This document shows positions 49,301 to 55,800 of a stretch of 64,000 nucleotides of DNA, one piece after another. Below the pieces are notes generated by a model. It saw only the letters and a program-made list of their open reading frames with translations. It did no database searches and had not been told where the DNA came from. A program made the position numbers and the translations under genes. This DNA comes from Capra hircus (taxonomy: Eukaryota; Chordata; Mammalia; Artiodactyla; Bovidae), in assembly GCF_001704415.2 (NCBI RefSeq), contig NC_030826.1:28577324-28641323 (forward strand), read 5' to 3'. Positions within the stretch are counted from its first letter, which is position 1. Each line of letters opens with the position of its first letter.

Positions 49301-49987
49301 CTGTATAGCCCACTAGGCTTCTCCGTCCATGGGATTCTCCAGGCAAGAATACTGGAGTGGGTTGCCATTTCTTTCTCCAGGGGATCTTTCCGACTCAGGG
49401 ATCGAACCCAGGTCTCCTGCATTGTGAGCAGACGCTTTAACCTCTGAGCCACCAGGGAAGCCCATATTTAAGCAGGATATAAAAGTAGACATGGTATAAT
49501 CCCAATCACATATTCAGCTGTGTATCTGTGTAACTTACAGAGAAAAGACCAGAAGGAACTAAACCAAGAAGTTAGTAATTGTTATCTCTGGATGGTGGGA
49601 TCAAGGGTGATGTCACCTTTTTACTTTTTTTCCTCTATTTACTGCAACAGATCTAGATTTTTCCCAGTCAAGGAAGAGTGTTTATAAAGATAGGTTTTTC
49701 TTCCTTTAAATCATCACATGGGGAATGTATTGAATGATCATTTTTTAAAATCAGGACTGTTTTCTCTCTGTCCTGTTGCAGCCATACCATATAACTGTTT
49801 GTCTTTTTCAGGTGGAAATGACCATCTGGTCAAGGTTTGGGATTACAATGAGGGTGAAGTGACCCATGTTGGGGTGGGACACAGCGGCAACATCACCCGC
49901 ATCCGGATAAGTCCAGGAAATCAGTACATCGTTAGCGTGAGTGCCGACGGGGCCATTTTGAGGTGGAAATACCCATTTCCCTCATGA
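23815..49987 (+). CDS. CFAP52: Cilia- and flagella-associated protein 52 (WD40 protein), complete
   Basis: CFAP52/WDR16 is a WD40-repeat microtubule inner protein of motile-cilium doublets, found in multiciliated cells and sperm. I joined 14 exons: 23815-23896, 25763-25962, 26351-26487, 30796-30924, 31740-31839, 32713-32829, 34844-34944, 35463-35633, 38711-38859, 40746-40891, 43556-43707, 44332-44434, 48115-48226 and 49812-49987. All introns are GT-AG, all phases agree, and the total is 1875 bases (624 residues plus TGA). Repeating blade motifs include ADIILWDYKKREL, GTIRVWELDLPN, KKDIRVWHTLTNREL, EVRVWHIGHQ, GTCIIWDLV and DHLVKVWDYNEGE. These fit the two WD40 propellers known for the family. 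Human CFAP52 is 620 residues by memory; the four extra residues lie in the divergent N-terminus. The start is a tandem ATG ATG, so residue 1 or 2 may initiate. An X-box and NRF1-type site lie just upstream. No disabling change seen. Confidence 0.97.
23897..25762 (+). other. CFAP52 intron 1
   Basis: Holds one Bov-tA SINE (25062-25262) and an adjoining CA repeat (25267-25302). The remainder, including 23900-25040, shows no recognised feature. Confidence 0.8.
25062..25302 (+). repeat. Bov-tA SINE and CA repeat
   Basis: Full SINE to about 25262, followed by a GC/CA run (25267-25302), the usual tail region for microsatellite growth in this family. Confidence 0.85.
25763..25962 (+). CDS. CFAP52: CFAP52 coding exon 2
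   Basis: 200 bp, residues 28-94. Acceptor TTTTAG, donor GTGAAT. Contains GHVPTGLKCHPDQEHLVYPL and HGHGNNVSCVAISKSGLYVA, the first propeller blade(s), ending QVTFMGFK. Confidence 0.97.
25963..26350 (+). other. CFAP52 intron 2
   Basis: 388 bp; no repeat or other feature recognised. Confidence 0.85.
26351..26487 (+). CDS. CFAP52: CFAP52 coding exon 3
   Basis: 137 bp, residues 95-140. Acceptor CCCCAG, donor GTAATG. Encodes ADIILWDYKKRELMARLSLH and SPNDMYLVSLGGPDDG, a complete WD blade with the usual GH-like/WD spacing. Confidence 0.97.
27037..27205 (+). repeat. MER5A-like hAT remnant
   Basis: TGATTCTCAAGCCTGGAAGT to CATGTGATTCTAATTTGCAG is in the order of MER5A. Confidence 0.55.
27270..27455 (+). 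repeat. MIR SINE
   Basis: GAGCGCTTACTACAGGTC, ATTATCTCATTTAAGCC and AGTAGCAGAGCTGGG are in MIR order; a poly-T run precedes it. Confidence 0.7.
28193..29058 (-). repeat. BovB LINE 3' end
   Basis: About 870 bp antisense from the (TTCAG)n terminus. Minus-strand peptides KIMASSPITSWEIDGETVET and VMYGCESWTVKKAERQRIDA are BovB C-terminal. Confidence 0.9.
29075..29342 (+). repeat. BOVA2-type SINE (two bodies)
   Basis: Two body units in tandem, joined by a TTCACTTTCAC-rich linker and ending GACTTAGCAGC. Flanked by AGTGTATATAT at 29064-29074 and 29343-29353. Confidence 0.85.
29354..29751 (+). repeat. Composite Bov-tA / BovB 3' end
   Basis: Partial SINE heads and bodies to about 29560, then a sense BovB 3' terminus (ACTGATGCTGGGAAAGACTG to GAGACTGAACAA). 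A third AGTGTATATAT follows at 29752-29762. Confidence 0.75.
30110..30309 (-). repeat. Bov-tA SINE
   Basis: Antisense copy ending GAGCCACCTGGGAAGCCC. Confidence 0.85.
30318..30470 (+). repeat. MER5-like hAT remnant
   Basis: AAGTGTGGTCCCCAGACCAA and GCAGATTCTCAGACTCCAGC follow the MER5-type consensus. Confidence 0.5.
30796..30924 (+). CDS. CFAP52: CFAP52 coding exon 4
   Basis: 129 bp, residues 140-183. Acceptor GAGCAG, donor GTACGT. Encodes VVVWSIAQREAICGSPAAGL and CRDEMFVTAG. Read-through ORFs here in other frames are shadows. Confidence 0.97.
30925..31739 (+). other. CFAP52 intron 4
   Basis: Holds one antisense Bov-tA fragment (31300-31442); the rest is unremarkable. Confidence 0.8.
31300..31442 (-). 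repeat. Bov-tA SINE, body only
   Basis: Antisense body; the tRNA head is missing. Confidence 0.8.
31740..31839 (+). CDS. CFAP52: CFAP52 coding exon 5
   Basis: 100 bp, residues 183-216. Acceptor TCTCTAG, donor GTAAGA. Encodes GTIRVWELDLPNRKIWPTEC and QTGQMKRIVMSIS. Confidence 0.96.
31840..32712 (+). other. CFAP52 intron 5
   Basis: 873 bp without a repeat I can name. A GC-rich patch at 31960-32180 gives spurious ORFs on both strands. Confidence 0.75.
32713..32829 (+). CDS. CFAP52: CFAP52 coding exon 6
   Basis: 117 bp, residues 217-255, phase 0 on both sides. Acceptor CCCCCAG, donor GTGAGT. Encodes MADDDSFFYLGTTTGDILKM then NPRTKLLADTGPAKDKFSL. Because it is a symmetric exon, skipping it would keep the frame. 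Confidence 0.97.
33669..33702. repeat. 17-bp tandem duplication
   Basis: GAGAAGAGTCTAGCAAT occurs twice directly (33669-33685, 33686-33702), with a weaker third partial copy behind it. Confidence 0.8.
34220..34296. mobile_element. Mariner-type MITE
   Basis: Short palindromic element: AGTTGGCCAAAAAGTTCATT at the left and an imperfect reverse complement at the right, with a TA at the right edge. Resembles ruminant mariner-derived MITEs; the right arm is more diverged. Confidence 0.65.
34326..34525 (+). repeat. Bov-tA SINE
   Basis: Head GGCTTCCCTGGTTGCTCAG and a complete body. Confidence 0.85.
34537..34690 (-). repeat. Antisense L1 3' UTR fragment
   Basis: Shares TTAGTTATCTATTTTATACA and the following AGTGTATAT with the L1 3' UTR in intron 3. 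Confidence 0.65.
34844..34944 (+). CDS. CFAP52: CFAP52 coding exon 7
   Basis: 101 bp, residues 256-289. Long pyrimidine tract and CCCCCTAG acceptor, GTAAGT donor. Encodes GVSAISCLKMGGLLVGSGDG and LLVFCKSPSYKPI. Confidence 0.97.
34945..35462 (+). other. CFAP52 intron 7
   Basis: 518 bp; a possible MIR/L2 tail at about 35380-35435, otherwise nothing recognised. Confidence 0.75.
35463..35633 (+). CDS. CFAP52: CFAP52 coding exon 8
   Basis: 171 bp, residues 289-346. Acceptor TTAAAG, donor GTAAGT. Encodes KIQLQGGITSITLRGEGHQF and EESHIYRVNFTNFKETLITS, ending VEDIVFPF across the junction. Confidence 0.97.
36965..37375 (-). repeat. Old antisense L1 fragment split by a SINE
   Basis: AACAGCTCTATTGAAATATA to CATTATCATAATCTAATTTT resembles the antisense 3' part of old L1s, interrupted by the SINE at 37121-37336. 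Confidence 0.5.
37121..37336 (+). repeat. Bov-tA SINE with target-site duplication
   Basis: Flanked by AAAGAAACGTCCT (37108-37120) and AAAGAAACATCCT (37337-37349), a 13-bp duplication with one later change. Confidence 0.85.
37857..38014 (-). repeat. CHR-type SINE
   Basis: Antisense, from TTATTTGTTTATTTGGCTGT to ACCACCAGGGAAGTCCCC. Confidence 0.75.
38185..38310 (-). repeat. CHR-type SINE, truncated
   Basis: Antisense with GTGGGATCTTAGTTCCCC, ending AAGGAACTCCCC. Confidence 0.7.
38389..38580 (+). repeat. Bov-tA SINE
   Basis: Complete head and body ending about 130 bp before CFAP52 exon 9. Confidence 0.85.
38711..38859 (+). CDS. CFAP52: CFAP52 coding exon 9
   Basis: 149 bp, residues 346-396. 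Acceptor CTGCAG, donor GTAAGG. Encodes GTAELFATCAKKDIRVWHTL and LLRITVPNMTCHGIDFMRDG. It is GC-richer than its neighbours. Confidence 0.97.
39453..39554 (-). repeat. BovB 3' terminus, short
   Basis: Antisense (TTCAG)n start, truncated after about 100 bp. Confidence 0.85.
39582..39695 (+). repeat. CHR-type SINE
   Basis: Sense head GGAATTCCCTGGAAGCCCAG with GGTTCGATCCCTGGTCAGGG. Confidence 0.75.
40183..40366 (-). repeat. CHR-type SINE
   Basis: Antisense; begins at a G-run and TGTGGACCACTTTTAGAGTC, closely matching the copy at 1424-1584. Its end includes CCACTAGATGGC (40342-40353), a CTCF-core-like string. Confidence 0.75.
40746..40891 (+). CDS. CFAP52: CFAP52 coding exon 10
   Basis: 146 bp, residues 396-444. 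Acceptor TGCCAG, donor GTACTG. Encodes WDDGRIRAFAPETGRLMYVI and AIATTSDCKRVISGGGEGE. A BovB 3' fragment begins about 70 bp after the donor. Confidence 0.97.
40960..41135 (-). repeat. BovB 3' terminus, diverged
   Basis: Antisense, TTGTTCAGTCAGCAAATTGT to TTCTGCCTTCAGTCTTTC; starts 69 bp after CFAP52 exon 10. Confidence 0.8.
41401..41515 (-). repeat. Bov-tA SINE, body fragment
   Basis: Antisense body from GTGAAGTTGCTCAGTCATGT to GGGTTGCCATTTCT. Confidence 0.8.
41850..41980 (+). repeat. MIR SINE remnant
   Basis: TTCTGGAGTCACACTCA, TTGTGTGACCTGGGC and CTCTCCGTGATTCAG are in MIR order. Confidence 0.55.
42266..42470 (+). repeat. Bov-tA SINE
   Basis: Complete copy, GGCTTCCCAGGTGGCTCAGT to GACTGAGCACACACA. 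Confidence 0.85.
43556..43707 (+). CDS. CFAP52: CFAP52 coding exon 11
   Basis: 152 bp, residues 445-495. Acceptor TTCCAG, donor GTAGGT. Encodes VRVWHIGHQIQKLEEALKEH and CVTASTDGTCIIWDL, a canonical blade. Donor choice (43708) is set by phase, because GTGTAGGT offers two nearby positions and only this one keeps Val-Arg-Leu-Arg in frame. Confidence 0.96.
43708..44331 (+). other. CFAP52 intron 11
   Basis: 624 bp holding one 5'-truncated Bov-tA (43983-44170). Confidence 0.8.
43983..44170 (+). repeat. Bov-tA SINE, 5'-truncated
   Basis: Lacks the first bases of the head; body complete. Confidence 0.8.
44332..44434 (+). CDS. CFAP52: CFAP52 coding exon 12
   Basis: 103 bp, residues 495-529. Acceptor TTTTCAG, donor GTAAGG. 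Encodes RLRRNQMILANTLFQCVCYH and FQIITSGTDRK. Confidence 0.97.
44495..44640 (+). repeat. MIR SINE remnant
   Basis: CAGGCTCTGGAGCCAAGCC and GTCTGCAAAATGGATGTGAC are in MIR order. Confidence 0.55.
44688..44870 (-). repeat. Bov-tA SINE
   Basis: Antisense copy ending CCAGCTGAGCCACAA. Confidence 0.85.
45040..45246 (-). repeat. Bov-tA SINE
   Basis: Antisense full copy ending GAGCCACCTGGGAAGCCC. Confidence 0.85.
45700..46250 (-). mobile_element. Probable LTR remnant of an endogenous retrovirus
   Basis: Single-copy block with an antisense AATAAA (GTTTATTAAG at about 45789) and LTR-like composition in CFAP52 intron 12. No internal retroviral genes are seen. Ends and family are uncertain; it could be another old repeat. 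Confidence 0.35.
46972..47107 (-). repeat. CHR-type SINE
   Basis: Antisense; GGCATGTGGGATCTTAGTTC then CAAGGAAGTCCCC. Confidence 0.75.
48115..48226 (+). CDS. CFAP52: CFAP52 coding exon 13
   Basis: 112 bp, residues 530-567. Acceptor TTCCAG, donor GTCAGT. Encodes IAYWEVFDGSVIRELDGSLS and NGMDITVEGVHFVTG. Confidence 0.97.
48432..48712 (-). repeat. BOVA2-type SINE (two bodies)
   Basis: Antisense double-body SINE starting at a (CTG)n tract and with a TGAAAGTGAAAAGTG linker; mirrors the copy at 29075-29342. Confidence 0.85.
48790..49003 (-). repeat. Bov-tA SINE
   Basis: Antisense full copy ending CTACCTGGGAAGCCC. Confidence 0.85.
49257..49464 (-). repeat. Bov-tA SINE
   Basis: Antisense full copy ending GAGCCACCAGGGAAGCCC. 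Confidence 0.85.
49812..49987 (+). CDS. CFAP52: CFAP52 coding exon 14 with stop codon
   Basis: 176 bp, residues 567-624 plus TGA at 49985-49987. Acceptor TTTTCAG. Encodes GGNDHLVKVWDYNEGEVTHV and SVSADGAILRWKYPFPS, the last blade. Confidence 0.98.
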
Positions 49988-50195
49988 AGCAGCAGAGATC
50001 TCCTGGATTCACAGCATCAATTACCATCTTGTTGAAGAAGCCTGAGACTCCTAGACTAATCTTGCTTTCTCATATCTGTGTTTTTGTTCTTTGATCAAAA
50101 TATTTTATCTACAGGTTTCTCCTTTCCTTTATAGAATACAGTGCACATTCTTGAGTTGTATATTAAAATTGAGATGTGTTCAAGAATAATTAATC
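49988..50195 (+). other. CFAP52: CFAP52 3' UTR (approximate)
   Basis: Non-coding sequence after the stop codon. No AATAAA is seen nearby; an ATTAAA at 50162-50167 is the best poly(A) signal, placing cleavage roughly at 50180-50195. The end point is inferred. Confidence 0.5.
50162..50167 (+). terminator. Candidate poly(A) signal ATTAAA of CFAP52
   Basis: The common variant ATTAAA, 175 bases after the CFAP52 stop, followed by a GT-containing stretch. It is the only hexamer of this class seen in the first 200 bases of 3' UTR. Confidence 0.5.
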
Positions 50196-50349
50196 TAGAC
50201 TGTTTATTTTTTCATTATGAGTAAATTCCCAGTCGTTGGTTTCCTATCCTAATCTGTTCCATGAGTCTGCAAACCCCACAGCCCTTCCTCACAATTTGTC
50301 TGCAGATAATCATTGCTGTTATTGTCTGAAAAGAAAGGTGAGTTTACTT

Positions 50350-50455
50350 TCTTTTTAAAAAAAATTATTTATTTTGAATTGAAGGATAATTGCTTTATAA
50401 TATTTTGTTGGTTTCTGCCATATGTCAACATGAATCAGCTATAGGTATACATATG
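50350..50455 (-). repeat. Antisense L1 3' fragment
   Basis: TTATTTATTTTGAATTGAAG to ATCAGCTATAGGTATACATA matches, in reverse, the L1 3' end seen at about 62750-62820. Confidence 0.65.
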
Positions 50456-50577
50456 AGTTTACTTTCTTAATCAGCATTTCATTGGTCAAACTGCCTGGGG
50501 CAAGATGTGGGTTTGAGTCCAGATCTTGGGTAGGGTTTTTGTTTTGTTTTAACTTTCTGATACTCTGTTTTATAAAG

Positions 50578-50697
50578 TAAGAATATTGGAGTGGGTAGCC
50601 ATTCCGTTTTCCAGGGGATCTTCCCAACCCAGGGATCAAACCCACGTCTCCTGCATTGCAAGGGGATTCTTTATCATCTGAGGCACCAGGGAAGCCC
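50578..50697 (-). repeat. Bov-tA SINE, truncated
   Basis: Antisense, only the head and part of the body. Confidence 0.8.
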
Positions 50698-51393
50698 CAA
50701 AACAAGAATATCTGCTCCAAAAATTATTGTTATAATTAAGTGAAATAATATATTAAAGCATCAGCAGAATTCATGACACAGAGCAGAAAGTTAAATATGA
50801 ATTGTGCTTTCTAAAATAAAAATGTAAGTTAGGGACCTTGAGGGTGATTATCAAAGGTGAAATTTGATAGGTGCTTTTCTGGAATTGAGTATAAAATCTT
50901 TTTCTTCTGCTTACCATTAGAAAGGTGATGGAACTTGTTTATTGACGATCCAACCCAGTATCCTCTTCCAGGGAAAGTAGACGAAGGCATTTTTTCAGAA
51001 ACACGTCGTTTCTAATTCACAAAACAATATTTTGTTCTGGGCATATTCTTTGTTCTTTAAAGCTGCTTCTTCTTCTTTCTTTCATCAGGTAACCTGCTGC
51101 TACCCTATTTGATATGTCAAGGTAGATATTTAATAAATGATGACCACATATCCATCAAACAATAAGTAACATTTCAGGGCACTGATGTAATGACGCATCC
51201 TGCTGATCTCTTGTTGAGTTAGAAATGGATGAGAAATTCACTTTGCAAGACTTCGCCGGATTAATTATAAACCTGACAGTTATAGGACAGGTGAGCGGAG
51301 TCCCCTAGCTAATCCAGGGAGAGGCTATACCAAGTCAATTCTTATTGGGTAGCAATCCAGTTAGGATTTTGCTTTAAGGAGTGAAAGTGCGAC

Positions 51394-51407
51394 CGCGTAG
51401 GGGGCGC
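51394..51407 (+). promoter_or_regulatory. CTCF-like motif at edge of USP43 CpG island
   Basis: CGCGTAGGGGGCGC keeps the TAGGGGGCGC core of the CTCF motif with a poorer left half. It lies between the 3' end of CFAP52 and the USP43 start. Confidence 0.4.
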
Positions 51408-52348
51408 GCCAGGGAGCCGGAAAACTTCCTCGTAAGCAAATACTGAGGTTGGAAAAGAGCTAAACTGCGGGATTGGCAGAACCCGGCTTCAGTTCCGGTT
51501 TCCCTGTTTACGGGTCTGTGGCCTCAGCCCATGGCGTTAACCTCTCTGAGCCCGTTTCTCCACCAAGTTAAACTGAGGATGATAAGGTCTCGTTTGCAAG
51601 TTTTGATAAACTCTTACCTGGTCTGTAATTTAAACAAGCAAACCACGGCCACCCCGGGTGTTTCTACACACACCTCCCAGTTCTGGTCTCAGGATGGCAG
51701 GTCCCGCAAACACTCTGCCTCCCCAGCGGGGCAGACGGGCTGGAAAGGAGGTGGTGCTACTTGTCCGCACACACCTGAGCCTCCGGAGGAACCAGCGGTT
51801 CCAAAGCGCTCCCCACCCAGTCGCCGCTCCCTGTGCGCGTCTCTCGCTACGCCCGCGGCTACCCTTTGGGAAGGCTTCACCTTCGCCCGGACGTCATTCC
51901 TAGAAACTTAGCAAGAGCCAGGGCTTTGCAGTTTACGAGGGCGTTCATATTTATCATTCCTCTATTATTTTCACAGCTTGAAGGCTGGGAGAGGACTAAG
52001 AGCAGAGGTTAAATTTGGGTCGGAAGGTTTAGGAGAGATAAGGAAAGGGGAGGAAAGCTGAAAGCCAATTCCCAGTGCTTTGATTCCGGGTCCGAGCGGC
52101 GGGGGCGGGACCCGGAGGCGGGTGGGGGTGGCGGGGCGCTGCCCGGGGCGGTCTCCGCAGCCGGATTCCCGCGCGGGGCGGGGCAGCCCCGCCCTTAGCT
52201 CCGCCTCCGCCCGGTCCCGGCACACCTGGCCCGCAGGTAGCCGGCGCCTGGGCACCTTTCCGAGCCTGAAAGGGGCTGCCGGCGGCTCGTCCGCCTGGGG
52301 TCCCCGGGGGTTGGAGGCTTGGTTCCGGGAGGGGCGCCGGCAGGAGCC

Positions 52349-52849
52349 ATGGACCCAAGCGCGGGGGCCGCGGCCGGAGAGGGGCCGCCCGCTCCCCGGC
52401 CCCGCCGCCGCCGCTCCCTGCGCCGCCTGTTCGGCCGCTTCCTGCTGGCGCTGGGCAGTCGCTCCCGCCCCGGGGACTCGCCGCCCCGGGCCCGACCCCA
52501 GCCTCAGTCAGGACACGGCGATGGCGACGGGGAGGGGGGCTTTGAGGGCCCGGATCCCGCCGCGCCCGGAAGCCCCGGGGAGGAGCGCCCGCCCGGACCC
52601 CAGCCCCAGCTCCCCGCCGGCGACGGGGCGCGGCCCCCGGGAGCGCAGGGCTTGAAGAACCACGGCAACACCTGTTTCATGAACGCCGTGGTGCAGTGTC
52701 TGAGCAACACCGACCTGCTGGCCGAGTTCCTGGCGCTAGGGCGCTACCGGGCGGAGCCCGGCCGCGCCGAGGTCACCGAGCAGCTGGCGGCGCTGGTGCG
52801 CGCGCTCTGGACGCGCGAATACACGCCCCAACTTTCCGCCGAGTTCAAG
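52349..52849 (+). CDS. USP43: USP43 coding exon 1
   Basis: 501 bp, 167 codons, donor GTAGGC. Very GC-rich. The frame is open a further 30 bases upstream, but there is no in-frame ATG there, so the ATG at 52349 is chosen. Encodes the N-terminal low-complexity region and the catalytic Cys box, ending QLSAEFK. Confidence 0.96.
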
Positions 52850-55800
52850 GTAGGCAGCGCCCGGCGGCCTCCAGTCCTCGCCGCTCGGCGGCAGCCGCGC
52901 TTCGGCCTTTCGCGTTTCCCTTCTGGACAAGTGGGTGCTCTATCAGGAAGGGGGCTTCTTGGGGACTTCTCGAGATGACAGTTACCAGTTCAGCCTGGGA
53001 TTATCGCTTTTGTTTTGAGCTGACTAGTGTGTTAGCGCTTGAGGAGGGGGAGTGCCGGGAGCCGGTAGGTTTAAGTGTATACGGCATTTCTGTGTTCAGC
53101 AAACGCTAGGTGAAGCCTCGGAGGGTTGGTTCTCACGCCAGGTTCGGAGTTTCCAATCTGGTTTCCAATGCGGTGCGGGGAGTCAGACTTTCAAGGCCAG
53201 GGCCTGGGAGGAAGGAGATGAATGAAGAGAAGGACGCACCCAGGCCAAGATCTAGGAATAATCCAGGGAGAGGGAACAGCAAGTATCAAGACCAGAGGCC
53301 TGAAGGAGCTGAGAGTTGGAGGCATCAAAGAAAACCAGGGTGGCTGTTGCCTAGGAGAGTAGAGTGGGGTGGAGATGAAGTTGACCAGATCATGTAAGGT
53401 TTCAGAGGCAGTGGTAAGGAGTTTGGATTTTAGTCTAAGCCCAACGCAAGCTGAGGACCTGTGTGCCAGGTACTGCACTGAGTGCCAGGGAGACGGAGTG
53501 GATCTGCTACATCAGAGATGGCATCCTTTTGTTTAGTCTGAATCAAATCCCCTAAGATGCGTTAGCATGGGTTTGTATCCTTTTTCCCTGGGGTCATCTA
53601 CTTACTGGGGATGCTGCAGGGTCAAGAGACTTTGGAAGTTCTGTGTATCACTTCGTCCAGGATTAAAACCCAGCGTTTGTTTGGGGTCCCAGTTGGATGA
53701 AAGAGTCCTGATAATTGATGCACATGGCTGGCTTCCTGCTAAAACAACAACAACAGCAACAAGCCAAACAAAACCCACAGTTCTGGGCAGAGAGCTGAAG
53801 CTCCCTGAAGACTAGGGATTGTTGTTCTTGGGGGAGGGGGAAGTTGTCAGTGTTCATTCCACAAGCATCACCACTCTTTGAGTTTCAGCCGAGAAAGCAA
53901 TCCTTGCCATGTGACCCACAAGGGTGCCAACCTTCCTCTCTTCTGCTTCCACTAGGGAAGCACTGTTCTGCAGGCATCAGGGAGTCAAATGGGTGTCAGT
54001 AATAGCTCTTTCGGCAGCATTCACTTTTTAAATGTGAGAGGCAGTGTCCTATGGTGGTGAAGGATAGCACCTCTGTGACCTTGAGCACGTTACTAAAAGC
54101 TCAGTAGTACCTCATCTTTCCTCATCTGTAAAATGGGACTCTAGCAGTACTTACCTTATTACAGGGATGTTGTGATGATAAAATGAGTTAATTATATTAA
54201 TACCTCCTCACCTGCAGAGACCAAGAGGAAGGAGGGAGGTAAGCTCTGTGTACCTTTTCTCTTGGTCTTTGCATTCTCATCCAGTGACTGCGGCCATGGA
54301 GAGGCAGGAGTAATTGAAAAGTCTTCTGAATTAGTAATCTGTGACTCACCAGGATTTCCTATGTCTCTTCTGCCTCAAATCCCTAGAGCCAAGAAACTCC
54401 TTGTGAGTCTTGGGGGAATTGAAAGATAATCAAACTGTTAATTTGTTAATAAAGGTGATATGGTCCAAATTTTCTTGCGACTTTTCAGACTTTTCCTTGG
54501 AGACAGTGGAGGAGTCCAGAACAGGGGCTTTTAAACCTTGTGGATTGAAATCTAGGTGGGCTCCTCTGATTTTCCAGATGAGGAAACATTCGTTCATTCA
54601 ACAAATTTTGTGTCCAGACACTATACAAAGAGCATGGAACACGCGTGGGGGGATGAATGCAAATCCTGGGAGCTTATGGTCCAGCGGGAGAGATGGAGAT
54701 GAGTGAAGTAATCCCATGGGCCCATGATTAGAACTGGTGACAAGAACTACAAAATAAAGATGTTCTCTGGCAATTCTGTTACGTGAAAGTGTGAGTCGCT
54801 CAGTGGTAGTCTACTCTTTGCGACCCCATGGACTATAGCCCACTAGGCTCCTCTATCCACGGAATTCTGCAGGCAAGAACACTGGAGTGGGTAGCCATTT
54901 CCTTCTCCAGGGGATCCTCCTGACCCAGGGATCAAACGTGACAGATTCTTTACAATCTGAGACAACAGGCAATTATGCTAGAAGGATGTGATTGTTCCGG
55001 GGAGGTGGGGTGAGGAGGCGGGGCAGCGAGGCTTCCCAGGAGTGTGAATCTTCCGAGCTGAGTTTTGAGGGATGAAGGGTCAACTAAGAACAAAGGAGGG
55101 TGGGAAAAAGTGCATTATAGTCCGTGAGACTGAAACTGCCAGTCACTGAGTGGAGTGGGGCTGGACAGGATAAATGCTTGGTAAAATGAATTGGTGGTGG
55201 TGGTGTCGTCACTAAGTCATGTCTTGCTACCCCGTGGACTGTAGCCAGCCAGGCTCCTCTGTCCATGAAAGCCTATGTGGCCGGGAGGAGGGGCTGGAGA
55301 ATTGGCTGGGGACAAGCCACAGAAGGTTGTACAAAGGAGTTTGGTCTTTAAGAGGGATTATTAGCTTTGGACTGAGGAAGAGAGGGAGTTGAGAAGCCAG
55401 CATGCTGGAGTGTGTGACCCCAGCCCAGGTACACAAATGGGATGGGTTTGTGGGGGTCGCCCTCCTCAGGCCCTGAATCACCCAGCCTCCCACTGACAGT
55501 AGGAGCACTGTTTGTTTTAACAGCAAATGAATAAATACATTAAAAAAACCCTGTTCCAAAATACTTTGATTTCTTGATGATGTAATTAAATATGTATAAC
55601 TAAAAAAAATGAAAAATGCTAAAATGTGTTAAAAAAAAGACCTGGAATTCCACCCTCTAGAGATAACCATCATTAGTGTGTTGATGTGTTTCAAATCATG
55701 TACAAACAATTGGAAATTCTAGTTTTGTATCCTGCTGTTTTCATGTAAGTATTAACTCAAGACTTTCTCCTGGTCATTAAAATGTTCTATGAAACAGTTT

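Larger units (their letters stand above)
48227..49811 (+). other. CFAP52 intron 13
   Basis: Carries three antisense SINEs in a row (48432-48712, 48790-49003, 49257-49464); the last 340 bp have no recognised repeat. Confidence 0.8.
50196..52348 (+). other. CFAP52-USP43 intergenic region and USP43 5' UTR
   Basis: Includes an antisense L1 3' fragment (50350-50455), an antisense SINE (50578-50697), unassigned sequence to about 51360 and then the USP43 CpG island. No additional gene seen. Confidence 0.8.
51360..52960 (+). promoter_or_regulatory. USP43: USP43 CpG island promoter
   Basis: GC content rises from about 51360 and is extreme from 52080 to 52900. GC boxes are seen at about 52101-52110, 52175-52184 and, in reverse orientation, 52187-52194. 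The 5' UTR and start lie in this block; the exact transcription start is unknown. Confidence 0.75.

Noticed and set aside
51531..51911. 126-codon ORF upstream of USP43
   Set aside because: GC-driven frame without recognisable motifs or an obvious splice link to USP43.
52080..52655. 191-codon ORF overlapping the USP43 start in another frame
   Set aside because: CpG-island shadow of the USP43 exon; the USP43 frame has family motifs and this does not.
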